Source: Yoonia tamlensis (GTDB lineage Bacteria > Pseudomonadota > Alphaproteobacteria > Rhodobacterales > Rhodobacteraceae). From it: DNA of 64,000 nt. The notes under the pieces were generated by a model. The model made no database searches. It saw only the letters and a program-made list of their open reading frames with translations, and was not told the origin of the DNA. Made by a program: the position numbers and the translations under genes. Of this stretch, positions 8,984-16,814 are shown one piece after another; the stretch's first letter is position 1, and each line of letters starts with the position of its first letter. The stretch is from positions 1,576,097 to 1,640,096 of the forward strand of contig NZ_FOYP01000001.1 in NCBI RefSeq assembly GCF_900115105.1, written 5' to 3'.

Positions 8984-9858
8984 CGGAACAGGCTTCCGCC
9001 CGCATTGGCCCCGTCACTGCGCGGCACGCTGACCAGCCAGTCATTCCCCGGAATATCGGGAAAGCCCTGAAAGTTGATGAAGTTGCTGAATTTCTCGCGG
9101 CAGGTATCGGCACGTTTGTTGCACCCAGCGATCAGGCGGATCTGATCGCCTGCCACAATCGGCGCTTTGATCTGGTCCCAAAGGGTAATCTGGCGACTGC
9201 CACCTGCCAGCGCATCCGATTTGATCACGCCGCGCAATCCCTGTGCGGCCCCTGTTAGCACTTCCAACTGCCCTTGTTCAAACCAGCGGTCATTGAACGG
9301 CGCCATATCCGCCAATGCAAAGACCTGCCCGTCAGTGTCACCCGCCACAGCTTCGGCCATGCACGCAGGGTCCGACAGATCAACACCACAACGCGCATCG
9401 CCCAGGACCGCGCTACAGGTCTTGAAATAGGACCGCCCTTGCGGCTGGTTTAACGCCTCGGTCAGCCCGCGCAATTCGGCCTGAAACCCGCCGCGCGCGC
9501 GGGTGATTTCGCCGATGGTGCCATAAAACCGCAGCTTGCGCGCGCTAGGGTCATCCCATTGCACCAGCCAAGTCTGCACGACGGCCCCGTCATAGCGGCC
9601 CGCGTTGATATCCGATTCCGTAATCGCATCGGCTGACAGCACGCCAATAGCCTCGGTATTATCAACCGAAAGCCCTGTGGAGCTGGCCAGCGCGCGGGCG
9701 CTTAGCCCCGATTCCGGTGTGAAATCAATGCCATCAAAGGAAAGCGGCAGATCATGATCGGTAAAGCCCAGCGTCACGCCGTTGCTGCGCGTGACCGCCC
9801 AGCAGGTGCATAAATGTGTGGCGCCGGTTGCCAGATGGTTTTGCAATGGCGTGGTCAT
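8980..9858 (-). CDS. GTA baseplate hub protein, DUF2163/BR0599 (g13)
   Basis: A 292-residue protein with an N-terminal DUF2163 domain (TTPLQNHLATGATHLCTCWAV, FTPESGLSARALASS) and a C-terminal phage_BR0599 domain (GCNKRADTCREKFSNFINF, GFPDIPG). Cysteines in FKTCSAVLGDARCGVD and in GCNKRADTC match those that hold an iron-sulfur cluster in the RcGTA hub; this assignment rests on the published RcGTA structure and not on this sequence alone. It overlaps g12 and g14 by 4 bases each. Confidence 0.94.
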   Translation of the reverse strand: MTTPLQNHLATGATHLCTCWAVTRSNGVTLGFTDHDLPLSFDGIDFTPESGLSARALASSTGLSVDNTEAIGVLSADAITESDINAGRYDGAVVQTWLVQWDDPSARKLRFYGTIGEITRARGGFQAELRGLTEALNQPQGRSYFKTCSAVLGDARCGVDLSDPACMAEAVAGDTDGQVFALADMAPFNDRWFEQGQLEVLTGAAQGLRGVIKSDALAGGSRQITLWDQIKAPIVAGDQIRLIAGCNKRADTCREKFSNFINFQGFPDIPGNDWLVSVPRSDGANAGGSLFR

Positions 9859-10487
9859 ACCCGCACCTCGACCACTGGCACATCGGGGATTTCGCCCGCC
9901 TGAAAATGGGAAACAGATGTTTTGATCGCATCGGTGTCAAAGCGCACGGGCACGTCAAAATCAAAACCAGCCGTAATATCCGCTCCCAGATCCGGCGGAT
10001 GGCCAAAGGTCAAAAGCCCTGTGGTATGATCAATCGTGTAATCCACCCCGTCGGTTTGAACCACGCCGCCAATGGCCACACGGACCGACCCCACCACAGG
10101 TTTGGCAACGGGCCGCAAATAGCTGGTATCGCCGGACCGGTAGGTCTTGGTCAGTTGAAACACATCTGCGATCTCATCGCCTGTGCCGATCAGCTGGTCC
10201 TCTGCATCGGTTTCCGCCGACGGCGCGCAGGATTTGAAATCGCTCCAGTCTTTCCAGCGAAAGCCGATCAGCTGACCCTGACGGGCCTCAAAAAACGCAA
10301 TCAGCGTGGCGATATCATCCAATGACCGCAGCCCCATGCCCGCGTCATAGCGGCGGCGCGCGTGTGCCCATGGCGTATTACGTTCTTCAAACCCGTTGGC
10401 GAGCGTGACAATATCGGTGCGCCGTTCCGGCCCGCCCACAGACCCAAGGCTTAGTGACGCAGGAAAACGTATCTCGTGAAATGCCAT
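9855..10487 (-). CDS. GTA distal tail protein, DUF2460 (g12)
   Basis: A 210-residue DUF2460 protein (MAFHEIRFPASLSLGSVGGP) that forms the distal-tail ring between tube and hub in RcGTA. The start is the ATG at 10487 behind a strong AAGGGGG ribosome site; a longer reading to 10580 would only add out-of-family residues overlapping g11. Motifs typical of the family are ITLANGFEERN-like IVTLANGFEERNTPW, RRRYDAG and FRWKDWSDFKS. Confidence 0.94.
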   Translation of the reverse strand: MAFHEIRFPASLSLGSVGGPERRTDIVTLANGFEERNTPWAHARRRYDAGMGLRSLDDIATLIAFFEARQGQLIGFRWKDWSDFKSCAPSAETDAEDQLIGTGDEIADVFQLTKTYRSGDTSYLRPVAKPVVGSVRVAIGGVVQTDGVDYTIDHTTGLLTFGHPPDLGADITAGFDFDVPVRFDTDAIKTSVSHFQAGEIPDVPVVEVRV

Positions 10488-10497
10488 TTTGGCCCCC

Positions 10498-11157
10498 TTA
10501 CCGGTTCCGCTGGCTGCGGCCCAAGGCGCGCGCCATCTGTGATGCAACCTGCCCGCTTGAGCGCTGGAAGCTTTGCGCATCAGGTGTTGAAATGTTCATA
10601 TTGACGGTGACAGCGCCGCCGCCTTGGGTGCGCACCCCCAACCGCCCATCCGCGCCACGTGACAGCGGCATGATGGCTTCGGGGCCGGCTTCGCCCATCA
10701 GACCCGTGCCGCCGCGCATCGGGAATGCGACAGGGCTGCTAACAACCCCGCCTTTGGCAAAGGGCATGACGCGGCCTTGGGAAAATGGCGCGCCATCGGC
10801 ATAGGGCATCATCGACGACACAGCCGCGTTGATCCCGTCTGACAACATGCCGCCCAGATGGTTCATCACCGGATTGACGGCCGCCGAATAGGCCGTGTTG
10901 ACCATAGATTGCGCCAGCCCGCCCAAAACATCCGACAGTTTCGCGCCATCCAGCACCAGCCCGTCAAATGCACGGCGCAGCCCGCCCGAAAACCCGCGTT
11001 CAAGATTGCCCAGATCGCGGGTGGTGTCCGATAGCGACCCCTGCACCCCGCGCAACTGGCTATCAAAGGCGGCGGTCACTTGCGCCGCATCGCCGATGGT
11101 TTGTTCCAGCGCGCTGACATTACTGTCCAGCTGGTCGATCTTATCTGCGTCGTCCAT
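10498..11157 (-). CDS. GTA tail tape measure protein (g11)
   Basis: A short tape measure protein of about 219 residues, which fits the short GTA tail. A heptad-like helical N-terminal part (QLDSNVSALEQTI) leads to hydrophobic helices and the tape-measure C-terminus with FAKGGVVSSPVAFPM and GLMGEAGPEAIMPL, the conserved GEAGPEAI motif. I place the start at ATG 11157 (MDDADK); ATG codons at 11160 and 11169 are also possible. The N-terminus overlaps the end of g10.1. Probably the substrate of the two tail-assembly chaperones just upstream. Confidence 0.92.
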   Translation of the reverse strand: MDDADKIDQLDSNVSALEQTIGDAAQVTAAFDSQLRGVQGSLSDTTRDLGNLERGFSGGLRRAFDGLVLDGAKLSDVLGGLAQSMVNTAYSAAVNPVMNHLGGMLSDGINAAVSSMMPYADGAPFSQGRVMPFAKGGVVSSPVAFPMRGGTGLMGEAGPEAIMPLSRGADGRLGVRTQGGGAVTVNMNISTPDAQSFQRSSGQVASQMARALGRSQRNR

Positions 11158-11353
11158 CATTCTCTCCAAAACTCGCGTCAGGATATGCCTGTTCGAGTTC
11201 GGCCAGACGGTTGCGCCCCATCGGCGCGACGGCTTGCGTCTGGCCCAACATGGTTTGCAGCTCGAACGGGGTAAGCGCCCAGAACTGGGCAGGTGTCAGG
11301 CGCAGCCCATGCAGCCCCGCCCGCATCAACCCCTGCCAATCAAGCCCGATCAT
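11141..11353 (-). CDS. GTA tail assembly chaperone-like small protein (g10.1)
   Basis: A 70-residue Rcc01693-type protein (DWQGLMRAGLHGLRLTPAQFW, then LTPFELQTMLG). In tailed phages such small genes between the tube and tape measure genes are tail assembly chaperones, the second often made by frameshifting; here it has its own ATG overlapping the g10 stop by 4 bases, so no frameshift is needed. It overlaps g11 at its 3' end. Confidence 0.88.
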   Translation of the reverse strand: MIGLDWQGLMRAGLHGLRLTPAQFWALTPFELQTMLGQTQAVAPMGRNRLAELEQAYPDASFGENDGRRR

Positions 11354-11664
11354 GGCGGCGGCGCGAATGCCCGCGCGAGCAAGGTTGCCGCCAGTTGCGC
11401 AGCCCCCACCGGACCGCCAGCAATATCCGCCGACATCAGATCAGCCGATGTGCCGCGCCAGCCGCCCCCGCGCAGCCCCGCCACGATCACGGCCATCACA
11501 TCGCGGCTTGAAAATGCACCGCTTTCAAAGCGGCGGATCAAATCAATCAATGACCCTTCGCCAAGGCCCGCCTCCAGCTCGGCCAATGCGCCAAGTGTCA
11601 GCTTGCAGGCATGGGGCGCACCATCGATGCGCACTTCGGCCTCTCCCGTCCAAGGGTTTGCCAT
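11350..11664 (-). CDS. GTA tail assembly chaperone (g10)
   Basis: A 104-residue GTA family protein of the phage TAC_11 type (ANPWTGEAEVRIDGAPHACK, TLGALAELEAGLGEGSLIDL). It probably binds the tape measure protein before the tail tube polymerises. Its ATG overlaps the g9 stop by one base (TGATG). Confidence 0.92.
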   Translation of the reverse strand: MANPWTGEAEVRIDGAPHACKLTLGALAELEAGLGEGSLIDLIRRFESGAFSSRDVMAVIVAGLRGGGWRGTSADLMSADIAGGPVGAAQLAATLLARAFAPPP

Positions 11665-12080
11665 CAGATCAACGCCGTAAATGTCAGCGCACCCGCCGAG
11701 GCCAGCGACAATTCATATGTTGCCTCGCCATTGTGCGACCCTGCATATTCGATTGACGTGATCTGGAACGGCCCTTCGACGGTGCCAAAATCGGGGATAA
11801 TCACCTGAAAATCGGGCGTTTCACCGTCAAAGAAAATCTGGCGCGCGCGTTCATCGGTGGCTTCGTCCTTGAACACGCCTGATCCTGAAATCGATGCGGA
11901 TTTCACGCCCGCACCGCCCAGAATTTCGCGCCAGCCGCCTGTGCTTTCCAGACTGGTCACATCAACCGTGTCGGCGTTAAAGCTGATCCGCGTGGCGCGC
12001 AGCCCCGCCGCCGTTTCAAACAGGCCTCCGCCCGTCATGTCGATCTTGACCAAAAGGTCTTTTCCGTTTTGCGCTACCAT
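11664..12080 (-). CDS. GTA major tail tube protein, TP901-1 family (g9)
   Basis: A 138-residue tube protein (MVAQNGKDLLVKIDMTGGG). It has the family's beta-rich layout with FNADTVDVTSLESTGGWREIL and the C-terminal YELSLASAGALTFTAL strand pair. Hexamers of this protein stack to make the tail tube. Length and motifs are normal. Confidence 0.94.
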   Translation of the reverse strand: MVAQNGKDLLVKIDMTGGGLFETAAGLRATRISFNADTVDVTSLESTGGWREILGGAGVKSASISGSGVFKDEATDERARQIFFDGETPDFQVIIPDFGTVEGPFQITSIEYAGSHNGEATYELSLASAGALTFTALI

Positions 12081-12103
12081 AGCCCGTTCTCCGTTGTATG
12101 AAA

Positions 12104-12517
12104 TTAAGCGTCATCCGCGACACGTGCGCGAAAGATCAGGTTGATTTGGCGGACATCGCCCGTGCCGACACGCGCGGCCTTTGCCTTGTAGAAATTCAGT
12201 GACACCAGCGCGCCGCGCGTCAGCGTCAGATTGGCATCAACCAATGCGTCCGATACCGCCGCTGCCGCGGTTTTTGCGGTCGAAAATCCGGCACTTTCCG
12301 TCACGACCGTGACCGTGAATTCATGCACCGCACCGCCGCCGGTTTTATCGGACGCATCGCGCACGTCCTCCGCGCCCAAAACCACATACAGCGCGGGCAA
12401 TGTGCCGCTCGGTAGCGCGTCATAGATCGCCGCCCCCACAAGCGCAGTCAGGTCCGGATCGGCGGCCAGATGCGCGTAAACAGCCGTTTGAAGTGCCGAA
12501 GCAACGCCATAGCTCAT
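12104..12517 (-). CDS. GTA tail terminator, DUF3168 (g8)
   Basis: A 137-residue DUF3168 protein (MSYGVASALQTAVYAHLAAD, ALVGAAIYDALPSG). In RcGTA the product caps the tail tube at the neck. It overlaps g7 by 4 bases and leaves 23 bases to g9. Confidence 0.93.
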   Translation of the reverse strand: MSYGVASALQTAVYAHLAADPDLTALVGAAIYDALPSGTLPALYVVLGAEDVRDASDKTGGGAVHEFTVTVVTESAGFSTAKTAAAAVSDALVDANLTLTRGALVSLNFYKAKAARVGTGDVRQINLIFRARVADDA

Positions 12518-12852
12518 GATGCGGTCTCCTCGGTTGCGTGGCAGGTCAGATAACGCTGGTCGGCGTCATGCTCGGCCACGGCGGTGATTTCGAAAAACCG
12601 GTTCCCTTCGCGAAACCGCTGCCCCGCGACAGGCCGCGAAGCCGCGCCATGCGGTGCCGCGCGCACGGTAATGCGGTAAGGCACCCGCGACACAGTCGCG
12701 GCAAAAGCTGCCGTCTCGCGCCCAGATCCGGGTTTGATTGCAGCCCAGTGAACGCCCAGCGGTTCCCACTGACGGATATATCCGCCCGCGCCATCACTGA
12801 CCTGCGTCGGAGCCTCGAGAACAAGCGCGCGGTTGAGATGCGGCATCTTCAT
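12514..12852 (-). CDS. GTA head-tail stopper / adaptor, SPP1 gp16-like (g7)
   Basis: A 112-residue protein with the head-tail adaptor signature: an N-terminal LNRALVLEAPTQVSDGAGGY strand-turn and the C-terminal FEITAVAEHDADQRYLTCHA segment. In RcGTA it closes the portal channel. It overlaps g6 and g8 by 4 bases each. Confidence 0.93.
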   Translation of the reverse strand: MKMPHLNRALVLEAPTQVSDGAGGYIRQWEPLGVHWAAIKPGSGRETAAFAATVSRVPYRITVRAAPHGAASRPVAGQRFREGNRFFEITAVAEHDADQRYLTCHATEETAS

Positions 12853-13442
12853 AGCGGGCCACCCATGAACAGGCGCACCGTGCGGTACTGTTCAATGAGC
12901 GCGCTCACGCCAAAAGGCATCGCAGGCGTGCCACGGGCCACATCATGGCGGTATTCGTAATAATGCGCGGCCAGCATCAAGACGGCCTGCGCTAGATCGG
13001 CAGGCAGGTCCGACCATTCCGGCCCGAACCCCGCCAGCAAACCGATCTGCACACGGCCATTTGTCGGCACTGTGGGCAGGCTTGCGCCGCTGGCCTTGAG
13101 GCTGGGGCGTTGCATGTCGGGTTCCAGATACCAGCCATCGGTCACGACGGTTTCATCGCCATTCATCGCGATCAATGTGACTTCGGAAATCGCGCTGACG
13201 GGCGCCACTGGCAGCGGCTGGCGCCGCGCATCACGCCAATCGGTCAGGGTCCAACTGAAATCGCGCGCGATCAGGATCTTGCCGGTGCGCGCCTCGATCG
13301 CAGCCATTGCGGCCCGCAGATAGCTTTCCAGCACCCCATTCTGCAGCCCATCATCCGAGAACCCCGAACCAAGGCGCATATGGTCTTTGAATTGTGCGAC
13401 CGGCAGCGCCGATTGCGGCACGGTGGTCTCTTCGACTAACAT
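12849..13442 (-). CDS. GTA head-tail connector (g6)
   Basis: A 197-residue head-tail connector of the HK97 gp6 type (LPVAQFKDHMRLG at the start; AQAVLMLAAHYYEYRHD near the end; a final YRTVRLF). Two ATGs in a row (13445, 13442) are possible starts. It follows the capsid gene after an unusually large gap filled by RNA structure (13493-13593). Confidence 0.93.
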   Translation of the reverse strand: MLVEETTVPQSALPVAQFKDHMRLGSGFSDDGLQNGVLESYLRAAMAAIEARTGKILIARDFSWTLTDWRDARRQPLPVAPVSAISEVTLIAMNGDETVVTDGWYLEPDMQRPSLKASGASLPTVPTNGRVQIGLLAGFGPEWSDLPADLAQAVLMLAAHYYEYRHDVARGTPAMPFGVSALIEQYRTVRLFMGGPL

Positions 13443-13492
13443 CATGGAATTACTCCGAAAATATCCGATCTTGCGACCGTTTTGATCAAATT

Positions 13493-13593
13493 CCCCGGAC
13501 GCGACCCCCTCGCATCACTCGGACGGAAGCAAGTAGCTAGACAATGCGAGACTGCCCAATGCGTCCGGGGACCAAGGGCGATTGCGCCCTTGG
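13493..13593 (-). promoter_or_regulatory. Multi-stem RNA structure between GTA capsid (g5) and g6 genes
   Basis: The 163-base gap between g5 and g6 holds three perfect stems. A 10-bp outer stem CCCCGGACGC (13493-13502)/GCGTCCGGGG (13561-13570) encloses a 7-bp stem CTCGCAT (13509-13515)/ATGCGAG (13544-13550). Next to it is a 9-bp hairpin CCAAGGGCG (13572-13580)/CGCCCTTGG (13585-13593) with a 4-base loop. No U-run follows on the minus strand, so it is not a plain terminator. It could stabilise the capsid mRNA 3' end, be an RNase site, or partly attenuate downstream genes. Confidence 0.6.
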
Positions 13594-13608
13594 GGTTTCA
13601 CGCCAGGA

Positions 13609-14793
13609 TTAGCTGGTCGCGAACTTCAACAATTTGATCGCGCCAAAGTCGCTCACGGCACCGCCCACGCGTTTGGTTGCGTAAAACAGCACGTGCGGCT
13701 TGGCCGAAAACGGATCGCGCAGCACCCGCAGATCAGGGCGTTCGGCCACGGTGTAGCCCGCGCCAAAATCACCGAAGGCGATCGCCATTGCGTCAGCGGC
13801 GATATCGGGCATGTCTTCGGCGATCAGCACCGGATAGCCCATCAGACGTGCAGGTTCGCCCGCCGCCAGACCGTCAGACCACAAGAAACGCCCGTCATTG
13901 TCTTTGAGCTTGCGGATGGTGCCTGCGGTTTTGGAATTCATCACAAATGTGCCGTTAGCGCGGTATTCGGCACCCAGTGCATAGACCAGATCAACAACCG
14001 CATCGCCACCATCAATGCCGCCCGCCGTGCCTGTCGGCACATAACCAAGATTGCCCCAGACCCAGATATCATTATCCACCGCTGGGTAGCTCATGATGCC
14101 CTTTGGCTTGTCGATCCCGTCACCGTTGATAAATGCACCGGCCTCGGAACGGGCGAATTTATCGGCGATACGGCCAGCCAGCCAACCTTCGATGTCAAAG
14201 GCGCTGTCATCCAGCAAACGCTGGGACGCTTTGGGCAGGGCTGACAATTCATGCAGCGCAATTGTGATCCGGTCGATCTGGGGCGTCGCGGTTTCCACGG
14301 TTGCGGCCGTCTCAGTCGCCCAGCCTGCCCCCATTTCCGTGTGATCGACCAGCACGTCATAAGATGTCGCATCGACGCTGACCACATTGGCAATTGCGCG
14401 GATAGATGCGGTGGACGACAGCGTGCCCTTGATCGTATCCGCGGTTTGCGGATCGACAAGATAGCCGCCGTCCGCCGCCACAGATGTGGTCATTGATTTA
14501 CCGTCAAGTTCCAGCCCGCGCAGCGCATCATCATCGCCCGAACGCAGGTAAGCTGCAAAGGCTTTTTGATGCGGCGCTTCTGTTTGCGCGCAATTGGCCA
14601 AAGCGGCACGTGATGTCATCATTGTTTTTCGATCCAGCTTGTTCATCCGGTCATCCTGTTTTTGAAGTTTGGCATTAATGCCGTGGGAAAAGTCTTTGAA
14701 TTCGCTTACGAATCCGGCAATTGCCGCATTCAGCTCCTGTGCCGGAGACATATCTTCCCCGACCCGAGACTTGCTCTCAGTCTTGCTCATCAA
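13609..14793 (-). CDS. GTA major capsid protein, HK97 fold (g5)
   Basis: A 394-residue HK97-type capsid precursor. The first ~100 residues are charged and helical and act as the scaffolding delta domain, to be removed by the g4 protease. The mature part starts around TREALANCAQTE-like AALANCAQTEAPHQKAF and shows the family motifs YLVDPQTADTIKG, ELSALPKASQRLLDDS and the C-terminal FYATKRVGGAVSDFGAIKLLK. It ends 16 bases before the structured gap that precedes g6. Intact. Confidence 0.96.
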   Translation of the reverse strand: MMSKTESKSRVGEDMSPAQELNAAIAGFVSEFKDFSHGINAKLQKQDDRMNKLDRKTMMTSRAALANCAQTEAPHQKAFAAYLRSGDDDALRGLELDGKSMTTSVAADGGYLVDPQTADTIKGTLSSTASIRAIANVVSVDATSYDVLVDHTEMGAGWATETAATVETATPQIDRITIALHELSALPKASQRLLDDSAFDIEGWLAGRIADKFARSEAGAFINGDGIDKPKGIMSYPAVDNDIWVWGNLGYVPTGTAGGIDGGDAVVDLVYALGAEYRANGTFVMNSKTAGTIRKLKDNDGRFLWSDGLAAGEPARLMGYPVLIAEDMPDIAADAMAIAFGDFGAGYTVAERPDLRVLRDPFSAKPHVLFYATKRVGGAVSDFGAIKLLKFATS

Positions 14794-14821
14794 TCTGTCC
14801 TTTGATCGTGATCTGGGCGGG

Positions 14822-15352
14822 TTAATCCCGCGCCATCAAACGGCGGGCATCGTCAAATGCCTTAGCCAAACCGCGCATGGTAGCAGCAGCGGGGTCGTCG
14901 CCCTTGGCCGCAACACGCGCCTCTTGCAGCATCGGAAATGTCACCAGCGACACCTCCCACAGCTCCAGCTGAGACAAAAGCCGTCCGCCTTTGTCGTTCT
15001 TTTGGGCTTTGACGGTCCGGTAGCCGATCGACAGACCGTCAATCGCACCCGCCGCCACCAAGGACGCGGCTTCGCGCCCTTTGGCCACATCGGTCAGCAG
15101 CCGCCCCTTGACCCAAAGGCCTTTGGCGTCTTCGCGGACTTCATCCCAGACCCCGATGGGTTGGGCCGGATCATGCTGCCAAAGCATCTTGATCTGGCGA
15201 CCCTGCGCCAATGACGCAGCATATGCGCCCGGCTGAACCGTATCGCCGCCCTGATCCGCCTGCCCGAACAGTGACGCGTAGCCGCTGATCACAGATCCGT
15301 CCGTTACGGTCACATCCGCGCCCAATGCGCAAAACTTATGTTCCAAACTCAT
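14822..15352 (-). CDS. GTA prohead protease, HK97/S78 family (g4)
   Basis: A 176-residue capsid maturation protease. The catalytic His is in KMLWQHDPAQPIG and the Ser in GAIDGLSIGYR; YASLFGQADQGGDTVQPGAY is the family's N-terminal motif. The start is ATG 15352 (MSLEHKF), overlapping the small upstream gene by 3 bases; the reading to 15433 would run through that gene. Confidence 0.94.
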   Translation of the reverse strand: MSLEHKFCALGADVTVTDGSVISGYASLFGQADQGGDTVQPGAYAASLAQGRQIKMLWQHDPAQPIGVWDEVREDAKGLWVKGRLLTDVAKGREAASLVAAGAIDGLSIGYRTVKAQKNDKGGRLLSQLELWEVSLVTFPMLQEARVAAKGDDPAAATMRGLAKAFDDARRLMARD

Positions 15353-15552
15353 AGCGTTCTCCCGCTGAGTGCTTTTACAATTTCGAAAACCAGCAGCCCG
15401 AAACAACCGCAGACGATCAGCCAGATCTGCCATTCAAGACGGGTGATCATGGTCTCGATCCGGCCCAGCCGGAGATCAACCTGTGCAAACCAGAAATCAG
15501 AAACGGGCGGGCGGTGCGGCTGGCCTTGCAGGTCGACAACTTTATGATCCAT
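15349..15552 (-). CDS. Small GTA membrane protein between portal and protease genes
   Basis: A 67-residue protein (MDHKVVDLQGQPHRPPVSDF) with one strong transmembrane helix (about residues 37-60, WQIWLIVCGCFGLLVFEIVK). The ATG at 15552 overlaps the portal stop and the stop overlaps the protease start, so it is fully embedded in the operon. Small genes at this position (g3.5) are known in RcGTA-type clusters; function not known to me. Confidence 0.8.
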   Translation of the reverse strand: MDHKVVDLQGQPHRPPVSDFWFAQVDLRLGRIETMITRLEWQIWLIVCGCFGLLVFEIVKALSGRTL

Positions 15553-16723
15553 CGCCAACCTCAAGCGTTGGCAAGCCCAACAATGCGCGCTTCTCGGCAT
15601 CCGTCAAAAACGCGGCCTCGCCAACACGGCGCCACTGCGCATCGCGCTCAGCCGAAAGGGCGGGGATCTGGTCCAGATCAGGCCGCAATTCAAACCGTTC
15701 GCCGGTAAAGTCTGACAGCCAGTCCGCAATCGTGCTTGTGACCCGCGTCACCAGCGGCAGCACGGTCAGCCGGTAAAACGCGCGGTTCGATTCCTGGTAA
15801 TTGGCATAGGTCGCATCGCCCGGAATACCCAAAAGCATCGGCGGCAACCCGAAAGCAATCGCGATTTCGCGCGCCGCGAGTTCCTTGGTTTTCTGGAATT
15901 CCATATCCGAAGGCGAAAACCCCATCGGTTTCCAATCCAACCCGCCTTCAAGCAACATCGGCCGGCCCGCATTGCGCGCCCCTTGGTGCTGGGTTTCCAT
16001 TTCCACCAGCAGCCGGTCATATTGATCCGCCGAAAGCGACGCCTGCCCGTCCGCGCCGCGGTACACAATCGCACCTGATGGGCGGGCCGCGTTATCCAGC
16101 AGGGCCTTAGACCAACGCGACGCGGCATTATGCACATCCACCGCATTGGCGGCGGCCTGAAGCGCCGACAGACCGTAATGATCATCCTGCGGGTGAAAGC
16201 TTTTGAGGTGGCAAATTGGGCCCTGCCCGTCGACCATGGCAAAACGGTGCTTGCGCCCGTTCACCGCATATTCATAGCCAACAGGCCAGCCATCAGCGCC
16301 CGGCACAATCGACATCCGGTCGGACCGCAACACATGCAATTCAAGCGGCAGACCTTCCTCGCCCACGGCCTCAAGATAACCATTGCCCGTCAACAAAAGC
16401 TGGCCGACAGCGGCCTCGATCAATTCCGCGCGGCCCTGCGCCCCGTTCGGGCGGTTAAGCAGCGCCAGCACCGGATGCGTGTCATAGCGGCGCGTCGAGT
16501 CTTGCAAGACCAGCGGGATGGCAGCAGCGGCTTCGGCGATCATTTTGACCGCGCGAAACCCGATGGGGTTGTTGGTAAACCCTGTGCGGGTCAGTGAAGC
16601 GGCGTCACGCGGGCTCCAGGCGACGCGGCCCGCACCTGACATCGCCATCACACGGCCCGTTGCCGATGCTTTCGCTTCGGGAACCGTGTCGTCTGACGTG
16701 GTGCGGTTAAAGAATTCGAACAT
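15542..16723 (-). CDS. GTA portal protein, HK97 family (g3)
   Basis: A 393-residue portal protein forming the 12-subunit ring at the capsid vertex through which DNA is packed. Family motifs are GFTNNPIGFRAVKMIAEAAA, LRSDRMSIVPG, FHPQDDHYGLSALQAAA and FGLPPMLLGIPGDATYANYQ. It is preceded by a 91-base gap with a hairpin downstream of the terminase gene. Confidence 0.95.
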   Translation of the reverse strand: MFEFFNRTTSDDTVPEAKASATGRVMAMSGAGRVAWSPRDAASLTRTGFTNNPIGFRAVKMIAEAAAAIPLVLQDSTRRYDTHPVLALLNRPNGAQGRAELIEAAVGQLLLTGNGYLEAVGEEGLPLELHVLRSDRMSIVPGADGWPVGYEYAVNGRKHRFAMVDGQGPICHLKSFHPQDDHYGLSALQAAANAVDVHNAASRWSKALLDNAARPSGAIVYRGADGQASLSADQYDRLLVEMETQHQGARNAGRPMLLEGGLDWKPMGFSPSDMEFQKTKELAAREIAIAFGLPPMLLGIPGDATYANYQESNRAFYRLTVLPLVTRVTSTIADWLSDFTGERFELRPDLDQIPALSAERDAQWRRVGEAAFLTDAEKRALLGLPTLEVGDGS

Positions 16724-16781
16724 CCAGATCTCCTTGGTGCAATCGTTGAAAACAATTTGCGCTGAATTGATTGTGAAATTG

Positions 16782-16805
16782 GTAGGGGCGCGTACGCACC
16801 CCTAC
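16782..16805 (-). promoter_or_regulatory. Hairpin between terminase (g2) and portal (g3) genes
   Basis: GTAGGGG (16782-16788)/CCCCTAC (16799-16805) with an inner GCG-TA-CGC, interrupted by one C-A mismatch. It begins 10 bases after the g2 stop. No U-run follows on the minus strand, so a processing or stability role is as likely as termination. Confidence 0.45.
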
Positions 16806-16814
16806 GCAACGCCG

